Positions 37,905-45,899 of a DNA stretch of 64,000 bases are shown here, piece after piece. This stretch comes from an uncultured Sulfitobacter sp. Lineage in GTDB: Bacteria; Pseudomonadota; Alphaproteobacteria; Rhodobacterales; Rhodobacteraceae. Where the stretch lies: positions 310,001 through 374,000 of the forward strand of contig NZ_CANMFS010000004.1 in NCBI RefSeq assembly GCF_947497275.1, in the 5' to 3' direction. The number at the start of each line of letters is the position of its first letter. The first letter of the stretch is position 1. The translations under genes and the position numbers were made by a program. Below the pieces are notes generated by a model. The model saw only the letters and a program-made list of their open reading frames with translations, had not been told where the DNA came from and did not search any database.

Positions 37905-38557
37905 CTCGCAAAGGGGGCGTCTGAACCCCAAAGCTGTTTGACGCGCTGGTCGCGGCCGCAGGCATCGCGGTACGCATTGTAAGCAGATGCCTGTTTTTTC
38001 GGGCCAAAGCGGGTCAGCACCAGTTTGTTGCCCTTGTAGTAATCCTGGTGGTAGGCATCGGCGGGATAGAATTGTGCCGCATCAAGAATGGGTGTGACGA
38101 TGGTCTGACCCAACGCTGCCTGTGCATCGGCCTTCGCCTTTTGTGCCGCTGCTTTCTGTGCACTGCTGGCGAATACCGCCGTTCGGTAGCTGTCGCCGCG
38201 GTCGCAGAATTGCCCGCCCGCGTCCGTCGGGTCGATCGACCTGAAGAATAGATCGAGCAGCGCATTGGCGCTGACGACATCTGGATCAAAACTGATCTGA
38301 ACCGCCTCGAAATGACCGGTATTTCCGCCGGTGACTTCCTTGTAGGTTGGATTTTCCGTTCTGCCGCCGGCAAATCCGGACACGGCACCGGTCACGCCCT
38401 TTACCTTTTCGAAGTCGGCCTCGACGCACCAGAAACACCCGCCCGCGACCGTCAGCGTTTCGGTATCGGCTGCGTGCGCCGGTGCGGAGTGGGCCATCAG
38501 CCCCAATGCGATCAATCCGGCCAGAGCGACAGTCTTTATGTCAGCAAATCTGCTCAT
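37901..38557 (-). CDS. msrA: Peptide-methionine (S)-S-oxide reductase MsrA, exported form
   Basis: 218 residues. A Sec signal peptide (residues 1-29, hydrophobic ALAGLIALGLMA, cleavage after AHA) precedes the MsrA domain with catalytic GGCFWC (Cys41, Cys44), followed by the conserved GGRTENPTYKEV, HFEAVQISFDP and YHQDYYKGN. It repairs S-methionine sulfoxide, here presumably in the periplasm. A strong AAGGAG precedes the ATG. It is monocistronic and convergent with the sugar kinase. Confidence 0.93.
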   Translation of the reverse strand: MSRFADIKTVALAGLIALGLMAHSAPAHAADTETLTVAGGCFWCVEADFEKVKGVTGAVSGFAGGRTENPTYKEVTGGNTGHFEAVQISFDPDVVSANALLDLFFRSIDPTDAGGQFCDRGDSYRTAVFASSAQKAAAQKAKADAQAALGQTIVTPILDAAQFYPADAYHQDYYKGNKLVLTRFGPKKQASAYNAYRDACGRDQRVKQLWGSDAPFAS

Positions 38558-38726
38558 GCGTATCTCCTTTTGCGAAGATGTTGACCCTGTACAGGGCTTT
38601 GCGCAAGGCATCAAAGCGTGCGTTCACGACGTGGTGAAGGGCGGTGACCATCCTGCTGCCGATGGATTATCTTGTACTGAAGGGCAGGCTATGCCAATTC
38701 TCGGCGTAGGTTCTGCGGAGAATAAT

Positions 38727-39422
38727 ATGCGAATTGCCATGTGGTCCGGTCCTCGCAATCTCAGTACGGCGATGATGTATTCATTCGGCGCGCGCAAGGA
38801 TTTCACCGTCATGGACGAGCCTTTCTACGCTGCTTTTCTCGTCGGATCGGGTGCGGATCATCCGATGCGCGATGAGGTGATTGCGACGCATGAAAGCGAC
38901 GTCGCAAAAGTGGTCACAGCATGCCGGTCACAGGGTACGCCGCATCTTTACATGAAGCACATGCCGCACCATATGCTGCCGGGGTTTGCGATGGGCTGGG
39001 CCGAAGACTGCGTGAACATGCACCTCATCCGGCACCCCGCACGCGTGATCGCAAGCTATGCCGCGAAGCGCCAGGCACCCACGATGGAAGATATAGGCTT
39101 TGCCCGGCAAGTAGAGGTGTATGACCAGCTTGGCGGTCTGGTGATCGACAGCACCGACATTCGGGCAGATCCCGAAGGTATGCTGCGGGCGTTATGTGCT
39201 GCTGTCGATTTGCGATTTGATCCGGCAATGTTGAATTGGCCACCGGGCGCGCGTGTCGAAGACGGGGTATGGGCGCGGCATTGGTACGGAACCGTGCACA
39301 AGAGTACCGGATTCGCGGGCGCCGAGGGGCGGCTCCCCGAGGTGGACGCCAGCTTGCAGCCGCTCCTGGAAGCAGCGATGCCCTATTACGATCAGCTACA
39401 CGCAAAGCGGATTCGTACCTGA
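38727..39422 (+). CDS. Sulfotransferase-like P-loop protein
   Basis: About 231 residues. The N terminus RIAMWSGPRNLSTAMMYSF matches the PAPS 5'-phosphosulfate loop of sulfotransferase-like proteins, followed by DEPFYAAFL; HLIRHPARVIASYA resembles the 3'-phosphate loop (RxPxxxxxSY). These small proteins are often annotated as sulfotransferase family or branched-chain aminotransferase-like; the substrate is unknown. GCGGAG precedes ATG 38727; an ATG at 38691 in the same frame is the alternative. A strong terminator follows after 96 bp. Confidence 0.75.
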   Translation: MRIAMWSGPRNLSTAMMYSFGARKDFTVMDEPFYAAFLVGSGADHPMRDEVIATHESDVAKVVTACRSQGTPHLYMKHMPHHMLPGFAMGWAEDCVNMHLIRHPARVIASYAAKRQAPTMEDIGFARQVEVYDQLGGLVIDSTDIRADPEGMLRALCAAVDLRFDPAMLNWPPGARVEDGVWARHWYGTVHKSTGFAGAEGRLPEVDASLQPLLEAAMPYYDQLHAKRIRT

Positions 39423-39518
39423 AACAGAGAACGATGGCGCGGTCGTTCACTGATCCGCAACACCCTTGTGCCAAAACGGTCCCCTAGATCCGAAAGCGAT
39501 CTGAGGTAACGAGTGGCA

Positions 39519-39554
39519 GGCCCGGATGGTAATTGCCTTCCGGGCCGTTTTTTT
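39519..39554 (+). terminator. Strong intrinsic terminator
   Basis: GGCCCGGA (39519-39526) pairs with TCCGGGCC (39539-39546), 12-base loop, then G and seven T. A smaller hairpin AGATC/GATCT lies upstream at 39486-39502. Confidence 0.88.
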
Positions 39555-39634
39555 GTCCGATGGAAAATAATCCGAAACTTTCCGGCTGAGGCGTCGTGGC
39601 TGATCATGTAACATCAACCAACAGGAGTTTTCCA

Positions 39635-40048
39635 ATGAAACGTATGACTGGAACCGCAATCGCACTTATGTTGACTGCCGGCGCGGCATTTGCCGATGCC
39701 CACGCCACACCAATGGTCATGGCCGCCGATCAGGACGTATCGAATGGCGTCGTCAGCGCAGAAACCGTAATGGCGGGCGCAAATGGCTGGCTGGTGGTGC
39801 ACCGCACCGATGCCGAGATGAAGCCAGGCCCGGTCGTAGGTTATGCGCCCCTGCGTGCCGGTGAAAACATGGACGTCGCCGCGATCCTGCAAGAACAGGT
39901 GAACACCGGTGACATGTTGATGCTCATGGTGCACGCCGAAGATGGCGGCATGAAAACGGGCGTGTTCGAATATACGCTCGGCGCAAAGGAAGACGGCCCC
40001 ATCAAGATTGACGACAAGCTGGTGATGGCGACGGTCACGGCCAAGTAA
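39635..40048 (+). CDS. Small secreted protein, DUF7282-like
   Basis: 137 residues. Residues 1-20 are a clear signal peptide (KRMTGTAIALMLTAGAAFADA); the mature protein is about 115 residues, beta-rich by appearance, with ADQDVSNGVVSAETV, GWLVVHRTD, GPVVGYAPLRAGENMDV and a closing VMATVTAK. This pattern resembles the DUF7282 domain of secreted proteins; no enzyme motif or cysteine is present. AGGAG before ATG fixes the start. It is a single gene flanked by hairpins on both sides. Confidence 0.7.
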   Translation: MKRMTGTAIALMLTAGAAFADAHATPMVMAADQDVSNGVVSAETVMAGANGWLVVHRTDAEMKPGPVVGYAPLRAGENMDVAAILQEQVNTGDMLMLMVHAEDGGMKTGVFEYTLGAKEDGPIKIDDKLVMATVTAK

Positions 40049-40072
40049 ATTTACGGCAGTAATGATCTATCG

Positions 40073-40099
40073 GCCCGCATCTGAGAAGGTGCGGGTCTT
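40073..40099 (+). terminator. Weak terminator-like hairpin
   Basis: CCCGCA (40074-40079) pairs with TGCGGG (40090-40095), loop of 10, followed by TCTTTG. The remaining 155 bp to the argG stop hold nothing recognisable. Confidence 0.45.
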
Positions 40100-40255
40100 T
40101 GTATTTGAACAGCTGCCCCGGTTTCATCGCAATAGTCATGTCGTGGTGATTTCAGCCAGAGACACGAGAGGGAACTTTGGCCTGCTCAAATTCCCGCAAG
40201 GGGTATGAGCAGACCAGAGGAGGGGCAACTCTGATATGGGGAAGTTCGCCAGCGT

Positions 40256-41476
40256 TCAGGATTTAAGTCGTTTATCCCGCGCAGCCAACAGCTTGAGCCG
40301 CAGCGCGTTGAGTTGGATGAACCCGGCCGCGTCTTTCTGGTCATACGCACCCGCGTCGTCCTCGAACGTCACATGCGCCTCGGAATACAGGCTGTGATCG
40401 GACCAGCGGCCAACAGTGCGAACGTGACCCTTGTAGAGTTTCAACCGGACGGTGCCGGTCACATGTGTCTGGCTGGCATCGATCGCCGCTTGAAGCATCG
40501 TGCGTTCGGGGCTGAACCAGAAACCGTTGTAGATCAGTTCCGCGTAGCGCGGCATCAGCTCGTCCTTGAGGTGCATGGCACCGCGGTCGAGTGTGATGGA
40601 TTCAATACCCCGGTGCGCTTCGAGCAAAAGCGTGCCGCCGGGGGTCTCGTAGATACCGCGTGATTTCATCCCGACAAAGCGACCTTCGACCAGATCAAGC
40701 CGACCGCAACCGTGCTTGCCGCCCAGCTCGTTCAGTTTGGTCAGGATGCTCGCGGGCGACATCGCTTCGCCGTTGATAGAGACTGCATCGCCCTTCTCGA
40801 ACCCGACTTCCACGTATTCCGGCGTCTCCGGCGCGTCTTCCGGTGCAACGGTGCGCTGATAGACGTAATCGGGCGCATCAATGGCCGGATCTTCGAGAAC
40901 CTTGCCCTCGGACGAAGTGTGCAACAGGTTCGCATCGACGCTGAATGGTGCTTCGCCGCGTTTGTCCTTGGCGACGGGGATCTGGTGTTGTTCGGCGAAT
41001 TCCAAGAGCTTCGTGCGGCTGCTCAGATCCCACTCGCGCCAGGGTGCAATTACCTTGATATCGGGGTCCAGCGCGTAGGCGGCCAGTTCAAACCGCACCT
41101 GATCGTTTCCCTTACCCGTCGCGCCATGGGCAACGGCGTCGGCACCGGTCTCATGCGCGATCTCGACCAGACGTTTCGAAATGAGCGGGCGAGCGATCGA
41201 CGTGCCCAGAAGGTACAGCCCTTCATAGACTGCGTTGGCGCGGAACATCGGAAACACGAAATCGCGCACGAACTCTTCGCGGACGTCCTCGATATAGATC
41301 TCGGAGGCGCCCATCATCTCTGCTTTGGCGCGGGCCGGTTCCAGCTCTTCGCCCTGTCCCAGGTCGGCGGTAAATGTGACGACCTCGCATCCGTATTCCG
41401 ACTGCAGCCACTTGAGGATGATCGACGTATCGAGACCGCCGGAGTAGGCGAGGACAACTTTCTTGGGCGCGGACAT
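40256..41476 (-). CDS. argG: Argininosuccinate synthase
   Basis: 406 residues, type 1 enzyme. The ATP-pyrophosphatase P-loop is [13 protein letters not shown] near residue 10; [24 protein letters not shown] and PWREWDL are diagnostic. It joins citrulline and aspartate in arginine synthesis. The start at 41476 ([13 protein letters not shown]) fits the family; the frame is open 33 codons upstream without support. It is divergent from ilvA. Confidence 0.97.
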   Translation of the reverse strand: MSAPKKVVLAYSGGLDTSIILKWLQSEYGCEVVTFTADLGQGEELEPARAKAEMMGASEIYIEDVREEFVRDFVFPMFRANAVYEGLYLLGTSIARPLISKRLVEIAHETGADAVAHGATGKGNDQVRFELAAYALDPDIKVIAPWREWDLSSRTKLLEFAEQHQIPVAKDKRGEAPFSVDANLLHTSSEGKVLEDPAIDAPDYVYQRTVAPEDAPETPEYVEVGFEKGDAVSINGEAMSPASILTKLNELGGKHGCGRLDLVEGRFVGMKSRGIYETPGGTLLLEAHRGIESITLDRGAMHLKDELMPRYAELIYNGFWFSPERTMLQAAIDASQTHVTGTVRLKLYKGHVRTVGRWSDHSLYSEAHVTFEDDAGAYDQKDAAGFIQLNALRLKLLAARDKRLKS

Positions 41477-41602
41477 CTTGTTTCCTTTGTCGAGTTTCGC
41501 GCGTGGCGTAGCGGGTTTTATGTCTTTCGGCAAGATGGCGCGCCGATTGACCGTCCGTGCCTTGAGCCGTATCACGAAATCTCATCGCATGGGGCCTTTG
41601 AT

Positions 41603-42835
41603 ATGAGTGACGACTTCCAGATGGGTGCGATCGCCGCCACCCGCGCGATGCGGGCGGTGTTTCCCGCGACGCCGCTGCTGAAGAACGAACACCTGTCGGA
41701 GCGATACGGCGCCGAGATTTACCTTAAGCGCGAGGATCTCAGCCCGGTGCGGTCCTACAAGCTGCGCGGCGCGTTCAACGCCATGCGCAAGCTGATCCCG
41801 GAGCATCAGGTCTTTGTTTGTGCGTCTGCGGGCAATCACGCGCAGGGGGTGGCGTTCATGTGCAGCCATTTCGGTGTGCGCGGTGTGATCTTCATGCCGG
41901 TGACGACGCCGCAGCAGAAGATACAAAAAACCAAGATGTTCGGCGGCGCGAACATCGAGGTCCGGCTGGTCGGTGACTACTTTGACCAGACGCTTGCCAC
42001 CGCGCAGGCGTTCTGTGCGGACGAGGGGGCCTATTTTCTCTCGCCTTTCGACGACGACAGCGTAATCGAAGGTCAGGCATCGGTGGCGGTGGAGATTGAA
42101 GACCAGCTGGGCCGCGCGCCCGATCACATCATCGTGCCGGTCGGCGGCGGTGGCCTGTCCGCCGGGACGCTGGGATTCTTCGGCGATGCCTGCTCCTATA
42201 CTTATGTCGAACCGATGGGCGCGCCCAGTCTGAAGGCTGCGCTTGAGAAAGGCGCGCCGGTGGATGTGTCGCCGATCAACAGCTTTGTCGACGGGGCGGC
42301 CGTGGCGAAAGTGGGTGTACGTACCTTTGCCAGGCTCAGGGACGCACGGCCCGAGGACGTGGTGCTGTTGTCCGAAGACCGGATCTGCGTGAGCATCATC
42401 GAAATGCTCAACGTCGAGGGTATCGTGCTGGAACCGGCAGGGGCGCTCAGCATCGAGGCGCTGGGCGAAGTGGCCGAGCTGATCCGGGGCAAAACGGTGG
42501 TCTGCGTCACGTCGGGGGGAAATTTCGATTTCGAGCGGTTGCCGGAGGTGAAGGAACGCGCGCAACGGTATTCGGGACTGATGAAGTATTTCATCCTCCG
42601 CCTGCCACAGCGTCCGGGTGCCTTGAAGGATTTTCTCAACCTGCTGGGTCCTCAGGACAATATCACGCGGTTCGAGTATATGAAGAAGTCGGCGCGCAAC
42701 TTCGGCTCGGTTCTGATCGGCATCGAAACGGACGACCCCGCGAATTTCCCGGCGATGTTCGCGCGGCTGGATAGTGCGGGTTTCACCTATACAGACATCA
42801 CCAATGATGAGACGCTCGCGCAATTCGTGATCTAG
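41603..42835 (+). CDS. ilvA: Threonine ammonia-lyase (biosynthetic-type, single ACT-like domain)
   Basis: 410 residues, fold-type II PLP enzyme converting threonine to 2-oxobutanoate. The PLP lysine is in RSYKLRGAFN (near residue 54), the phosphate-binding loop is PVGGGGLSAG, and CASAGNHAQGVA is typical. Residues about 330-410 form one ACT-like regulatory unit (FILRLPQRPGALKDFLNLLG), so it is the short form found in many bacteria. The ATG at 41603 gives the family N terminus; the open frame upstream is antisense to argG and is not coding. Confidence 0.94.
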   Translation: MSDDFQMGAIAATRAMRAVFPATPLLKNEHLSERYGAEIYLKREDLSPVRSYKLRGAFNAMRKLIPEHQVFVCASAGNHAQGVAFMCSHFGVRGVIFMPVTTPQQKIQKTKMFGGANIEVRLVGDYFDQTLATAQAFCADEGAYFLSPFDDDSVIEGQASVAVEIEDQLGRAPDHIIVPVGGGGLSAGTLGFFGDACSYTYVEPMGAPSLKAALEKGAPVDVSPINSFVDGAAVAKVGVRTFARLRDARPEDVVLLSEDRICVSIIEMLNVEGIVLEPAGALSIEALGEVAELIRGKTVVCVTSGGNFDFERLPEVKERAQRYSGLMKYFILRLPQRPGALKDFLNLLGPQDNITRFEYMKKSARNFGSVLIGIETDDPANFPAMFARLDSAGFTYTDITNDETLAQFVI

Positions 42836-42844
42836 GGGCACCTT

Positions 42845-43651
42845 ATGGACATTTCCGGCAAAACCATCGTCATCACCGGCGGCGCAAGCGGCATCGGAGC
42901 AGCCATGGCGCGCCAAGCGGCGCACGCGGGCGGGCGCGTTTGCATCGCGGATCTCAACGAGGCGCTGGCAAAAGAAGTCGCGGCGGAGATCGGCGGCATC
43001 GCGGTTGCCTGCGACGTGACGCAGGAATCGCAGATCGTCGCGGCGATCGAGGCGGCAGAGGACGCGTTTGGTCCGGTTGATGTTTTTGTCTCTAATGCTG
43101 GGCTGGGGCGCGGTGATCCGAGCCATGCGGCCTCTGCGCCCGATGCGGATTGGATGCTGAACTGGAACGTGCATGTGATGGCCCATGTCTGGGCGGCGCG
43201 GGCGCTTTTACCCGCGATGATCGCGCGCGGTTCGGGGTACTTTGTCAACGTCGCGTCGGCGGCGGGACTGCTGAACCAGATCGGCGATGCGGCGTATTCC
43301 GCAACGAAACACGCCGCCGTCAGCTTTGCCGAATCGCTTGCGATCACGCACGGGGATGAAGGCATTGGTGTCTCTGTGGTGTGTCCGCAATATGTGGCGA
43401 CGCCCTTGCTGGGGCTGGGCGACGGGGATGCAAACGGCAACCTGTTGACGGCGTCCGATGTGGCGCAGGTGATCTGGGACGGCGTGCGCACGGAAACTTT
43501 TGTCATCCTGCCGCATTCGGATGTTGCAAAATACAGTGCCGCGCGCGGAACGGATCCGGCGCGTTGGATCAACGGGATGCAGATGCTCCGGGCCAAGGCG
43601 ATGTCCGCGCATGGCAAGATCAGCGTTGCGGAGTTTTACAAGCTGGTCTAG
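42845..43651 (+). CDS. Short-chain dehydrogenase/reductase
   Basis: 268 residues, classical SDR. The nucleotide loop is TGGASGIGAAMA at residues 10-21, followed by VADLNE-type CIADLNEA (NAD-preferring acidic residue), NAG in VSNAGLG, and the catalytic Ser and YSATKHA. It oxidises or reduces a small alcohol/ketone of unknown identity. It follows ilvA by 9 bp, so may be in one transcript. Its TAG stop interlocks with that of the convergent HPt gene through CTAG at 43648-43651. Confidence 0.88.
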   Translation: MDISGKTIVITGGASGIGAAMARQAAHAGGRVCIADLNEALAKEVAAEIGGIAVACDVTQESQIVAAIEAAEDAFGPVDVFVSNAGLGRGDPSHAASAPDADWMLNWNVHVMAHVWAARALLPAMIARGSGYFVNVASAAGLLNQIGDAAYSATKHAAVSFAESLAITHGDEGIGVSVVCPQYVATPLLGLGDGDANGNLLTASDVAQVIWDGVRTETFVILPHSDVAKYSAARGTDPARWINGMQMLRAKAMSAHGKISVAEFYKLV

Positions 43652-43980
43652 CGCCCAAGACCGTTTTCGAGCCCGGCCAACAGTACGCGGCGCGATTCCT
43701 CGTAGCATTCGAGGATCGGAGCCGTGGCAACGTCTTCCGCGCGCCCTTGCGCGGCGCGAGTCTCTCCGGCCTGGCACATTTCGGCGAATAGCACGAGACC
43801 GAGATTAAGTGCGCTGCCCTTGAGCGCATGCAGATCTTCGCCAAGCGTCCGGGGGTCCGGCGCGTTGCGCAACTTGTCCGTGATCTCGGTGGCCTCTTCG
43901 AGAAAAATCTCGATCACTTCGGAAAAATCCTCTTCTCCGACTTCATGGCGCAGCATCCTGACCTTGGCCCAATCTATCAT
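43648..43980 (-). CDS. HPt domain phosphotransfer protein
   Basis: 110 residues, a single HPt four-helix domain. The phosphoacceptor is His51 in LHALKGSALNLG, the exact HPt signature (HxLKGxAxxxG). There is no kinase or receiver domain, so it must receive phosphate from a separate hybrid kinase or regulator. It faces, 131 bp away, a response-regulator/phosphatase gene on the other strand; a signalling pair is likely by context but not shown. Confidence 0.88.
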   Translation of the reverse strand: MIDWAKVRMLRHEVGEEDFSEVIEIFLEEATEITDKLRNAPDPRTLGEDLHALKGSALNLGLVLFAEMCQAGETRAAQGRAEDVATAPILECYEESRRVLLAGLENGLGR

Positions 43981-44044
43981 GGCGTCCCCCGTGTTGCAGC
44001 ATTGATAAAGCTGAATCGTTAATGTGCGATGAGCGGAACCCCAC

Positions 44045-44078
44045 ATCCGGTTTCACCCGCTGTTAAGTAAAACCGGAT
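44045..44078. repeat. Inverted repeat between the HPt and response-regulator genes
   Basis: ATCCGGTTT (44045-44053) and AAACCGGAT (44070-44078) are exact inverted copies with a 16-bp gap. The position in the divergent promoter region suggests a transcription-factor operator; it could also form a leader hairpin in the forward transcript. Confidence 0.55.
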
Positions 44079-44111
44079 AGGCGTGACGGGCCTTATTGAA
44101 ATGTGTGTATT

Positions 44112-45395
44112 ATGCCTGCAATCCGCTCCGCTATTGCCGATCCCGTCAGTCAGACCAGCACGGGTGCCATTCGCTATGTTCTGGTGGTGGATGACAGCCG
44201 ACTGCAGCGCAAGATACTGACGTCATCGCTGAAACGCTGGGGATTCGAGGTCGCCGAGGCCAGCAGCGGCGATCAGGCGCTGAAGATGATACAGATGCAG
44301 CGCCCTGATCTGATCCTGAGCGATTGGATCATGCCGGGAATGTCGGGGTTGGAGCTGTGTCGCAGGTTTCGCGAGATCGAGGGCGATCAGTACAGCTATT
44401 TCATTCTGCTGACGTCCAAAAGCGAGAAGGAAGAGGTCGCGCGGGGTCTGGACAGTGGCGCCGATGATTTCCTGACCAAACCAGTGGACAGCAACGAATT
44501 GCGCGCGCGTATCCGGGCCGGTGAAAGGCTGGTTGATATGCAGCGTAGCATGGCCCGAAGCAACCGCCGTCTGAGTGAGACGCTGGAAGAGGTTCAGCGC
44601 CTGTACGACAATATCGACAGCGACCTTCAGGAAGCCAAGAAGCTGCAACAGTCGCTGTTGCGCGAACGCCATCGCAGATTGCCGACCGGGGATCTTTCGC
44701 TGCTGTTGCGCTCTTCGGGGCATGTCGGCGGCGATCTGGTCGGGTTTTTTCAGGCGGGGCCGGATCACCTGGGCCTGTACGCGCTCGATGTTTCCGGGCA
44801 CGGTATCAGTTCGGCGTTGATGACAGCCCGTCTGGCTGGGTATCTGTCCAGTGCCGCGCCAGATCAGAATGTCGCGTTGAAAAGGGGCATGGACGGACGT
44901 TTCGTGCCGCGCCCCCCGCGCGAGGTGGTGGCCGCACTGAACGCGCTTGTCCTCGACGAAATGGAAACAGAGCACTATTTTACGCTGCTGCTCGGATTCG
45001 TGGAGCTGAAAAGCGGCCGTATCGTGCTGTCGCAGGCGGGACATCCCCATCCGGCGGTGCAGCGCGCGGATGGCTCGGTGGGTCAGATCGGATCCGGCGG
45101 GTTTCCCGTCGGTTTGCTGGCGACCGCCCGTTTCGATCAGTTCGAGGTGACGCTGAACAGCGGTGATCGTATCCTGATCCTGTCCGATGGCGTGACCGAA
45201 TGCCCCGGACCCGATGGGCAGATGCTGGGCGAGGATGGGCTGTCCGCACTGATGGGTGATCTGGCGGATATTCGGGGCCCCGCGTTTCTGGAGGCGCTTG
45301 TCTGGCGGTTGGCGGAATTCAATGGCGCGCAAGACTTCCCTGATGATGTATCGGCAATCCTGTTCGAATATCAGGGTCTTCCGGCGTTGACATAA
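44112..45395 (+). CDS. Response regulator with SpoIIE/PP2C-type phosphatase output
   Basis: About 427 residues. Receiver domain at 20-140: acidic pair VVDDS (Asp27-28), phosphoacceptor Asp71 in LILSDWIMPG, and the conserved Lys in LTKPVD. A coiled-coil linker (140-185, RRLSETLEEVQRLYDNIDSD) leads to a PP2C domain with metal sites in VGGDLVGFF, LDVSGHGISSAL and LSDGVTECPGPDG. Such proteins dephosphorylate anti-sigma-factor antagonists. ATG 44112 is used; a GTG at 44103 is possible. No antagonist or anti-sigma gene is in the window. Its end overlaps the NUDIX gene by 25 bp. Confidence 0.9.
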   Translation: MPAIRSAIADPVSQTSTGAIRYVLVVDDSRLQRKILTSSLKRWGFEVAEASSGDQALKMIQMQRPDLILSDWIMPGMSGLELCRRFREIEGDQYSYFILLTSKSEKEEVARGLDSGADDFLTKPVDSNELRARIRAGERLVDMQRSMARSNRRLSETLEEVQRLYDNIDSDLQEAKKLQQSLLRERHRRLPTGDLSLLLRSSGHVGGDLVGFFQAGPDHLGLYALDVSGHGISSALMTARLAGYLSSAAPDQNVALKRGMDGRFVPRPPREVVAALNALVLDEMETEHYFTLLLGFVELKSGRIVLSQAGHPHPAVQRADGSVGQIGSGGFPVGLLATARFDQFEVTLNSGDRILILSDGVTECPGPDGQMLGEDGLSALMGDLADIRGPAFLEALVWRLAEFNGAQDFPDDVSAILFEYQGLPALT

Positions 45396-45820
45396 CGCTC
45401 CATGAAATGCCGGTCTCCGGCGTTGGCCAGACCGGCGATCGCGTCGTCCGCATCAAGTATCAGCGTCTCGTGATGGGGCTCTGTCGGGGGGTGCAGCTGT
45501 CGCGCAGGTTGTGCCACGTATATGTGGCAGATCTTTTCCGCCCATAAATCGTACTCGGGCATGAAGACAAATCGCCTGAATGCGCCGAAACGGCGTGGTT
45601 TCACGATGGACCAGCCGGTCTCCTCGCGAACTTCGCGGTAAAGCGCCCGAAGCGGGCTTTCGCCTTCGTCGATCCCGCCGCCGGGCAGTTGAATTTCGAC
45701 ATCCAGACCGATTTCGGCCGTCAGCAGAAACCGCCGTCCGATGGGTAAAATGGCATAGGCACCCGGACGGGGCGTGTAGCGCCTGTTCGCCTCTGGCACC
45801 TCTCCCAAACGTCGCATCAT
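45371..45820 (-). CDS. NUDIX hydrolase
   Basis: 149 residues. A complete Nudix box is seen: GGGIDEGESPLRALYREVREETGW, written here in two parts as GGGIDEGE at the start and REVREETGW at the end. The fold flanking it is short (PRPGAYAILPIGRRFLLTAE before, FVFMPEYDLWAEK after). It hydrolyses a nucleoside diphosphate linked to another group; the substrate is unknown. It is convergent with the response-regulator gene. Confidence 0.88.
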   Translation of the reverse strand: MMRRLGEVPEANRRYTPRPGAYAILPIGRRFLLTAEIGLDVEIQLPGGGIDEGESPLRALYREVREETGWSIVKPRRFGAFRRFVFMPEYDLWAEKICHIYVAQPARQLHPPTEPHHETLILDADDAIAGLANAGDRHFMERYVNAGRP

Positions 45821-45899
45821 CCCGGCCCCCCTTTTGATCCTGCATGATCCACCCTACATAGGCGCGGTATGCCAAGCGCCCTGCGGTAAGGAAAGCAAA

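Noticed and set aside
40712-41602. N-terminal extension of ilvA opposite argG
   Set aside because: The extension is antisense to argG and the known IlvA N terminus begins at 41603.
41582-43186. A 534-codon reverse frame opposite ilvA and the SDR gene
   Set aside because: It spans two well-identified forward genes and shows no motif of its own.
44223-45332. A 369-codon reverse frame opposite the response-regulator/PP2C gene
   Set aside because: The forward frame has intact receiver and phosphatase motifs; the reverse one is low-complexity shadow coding.
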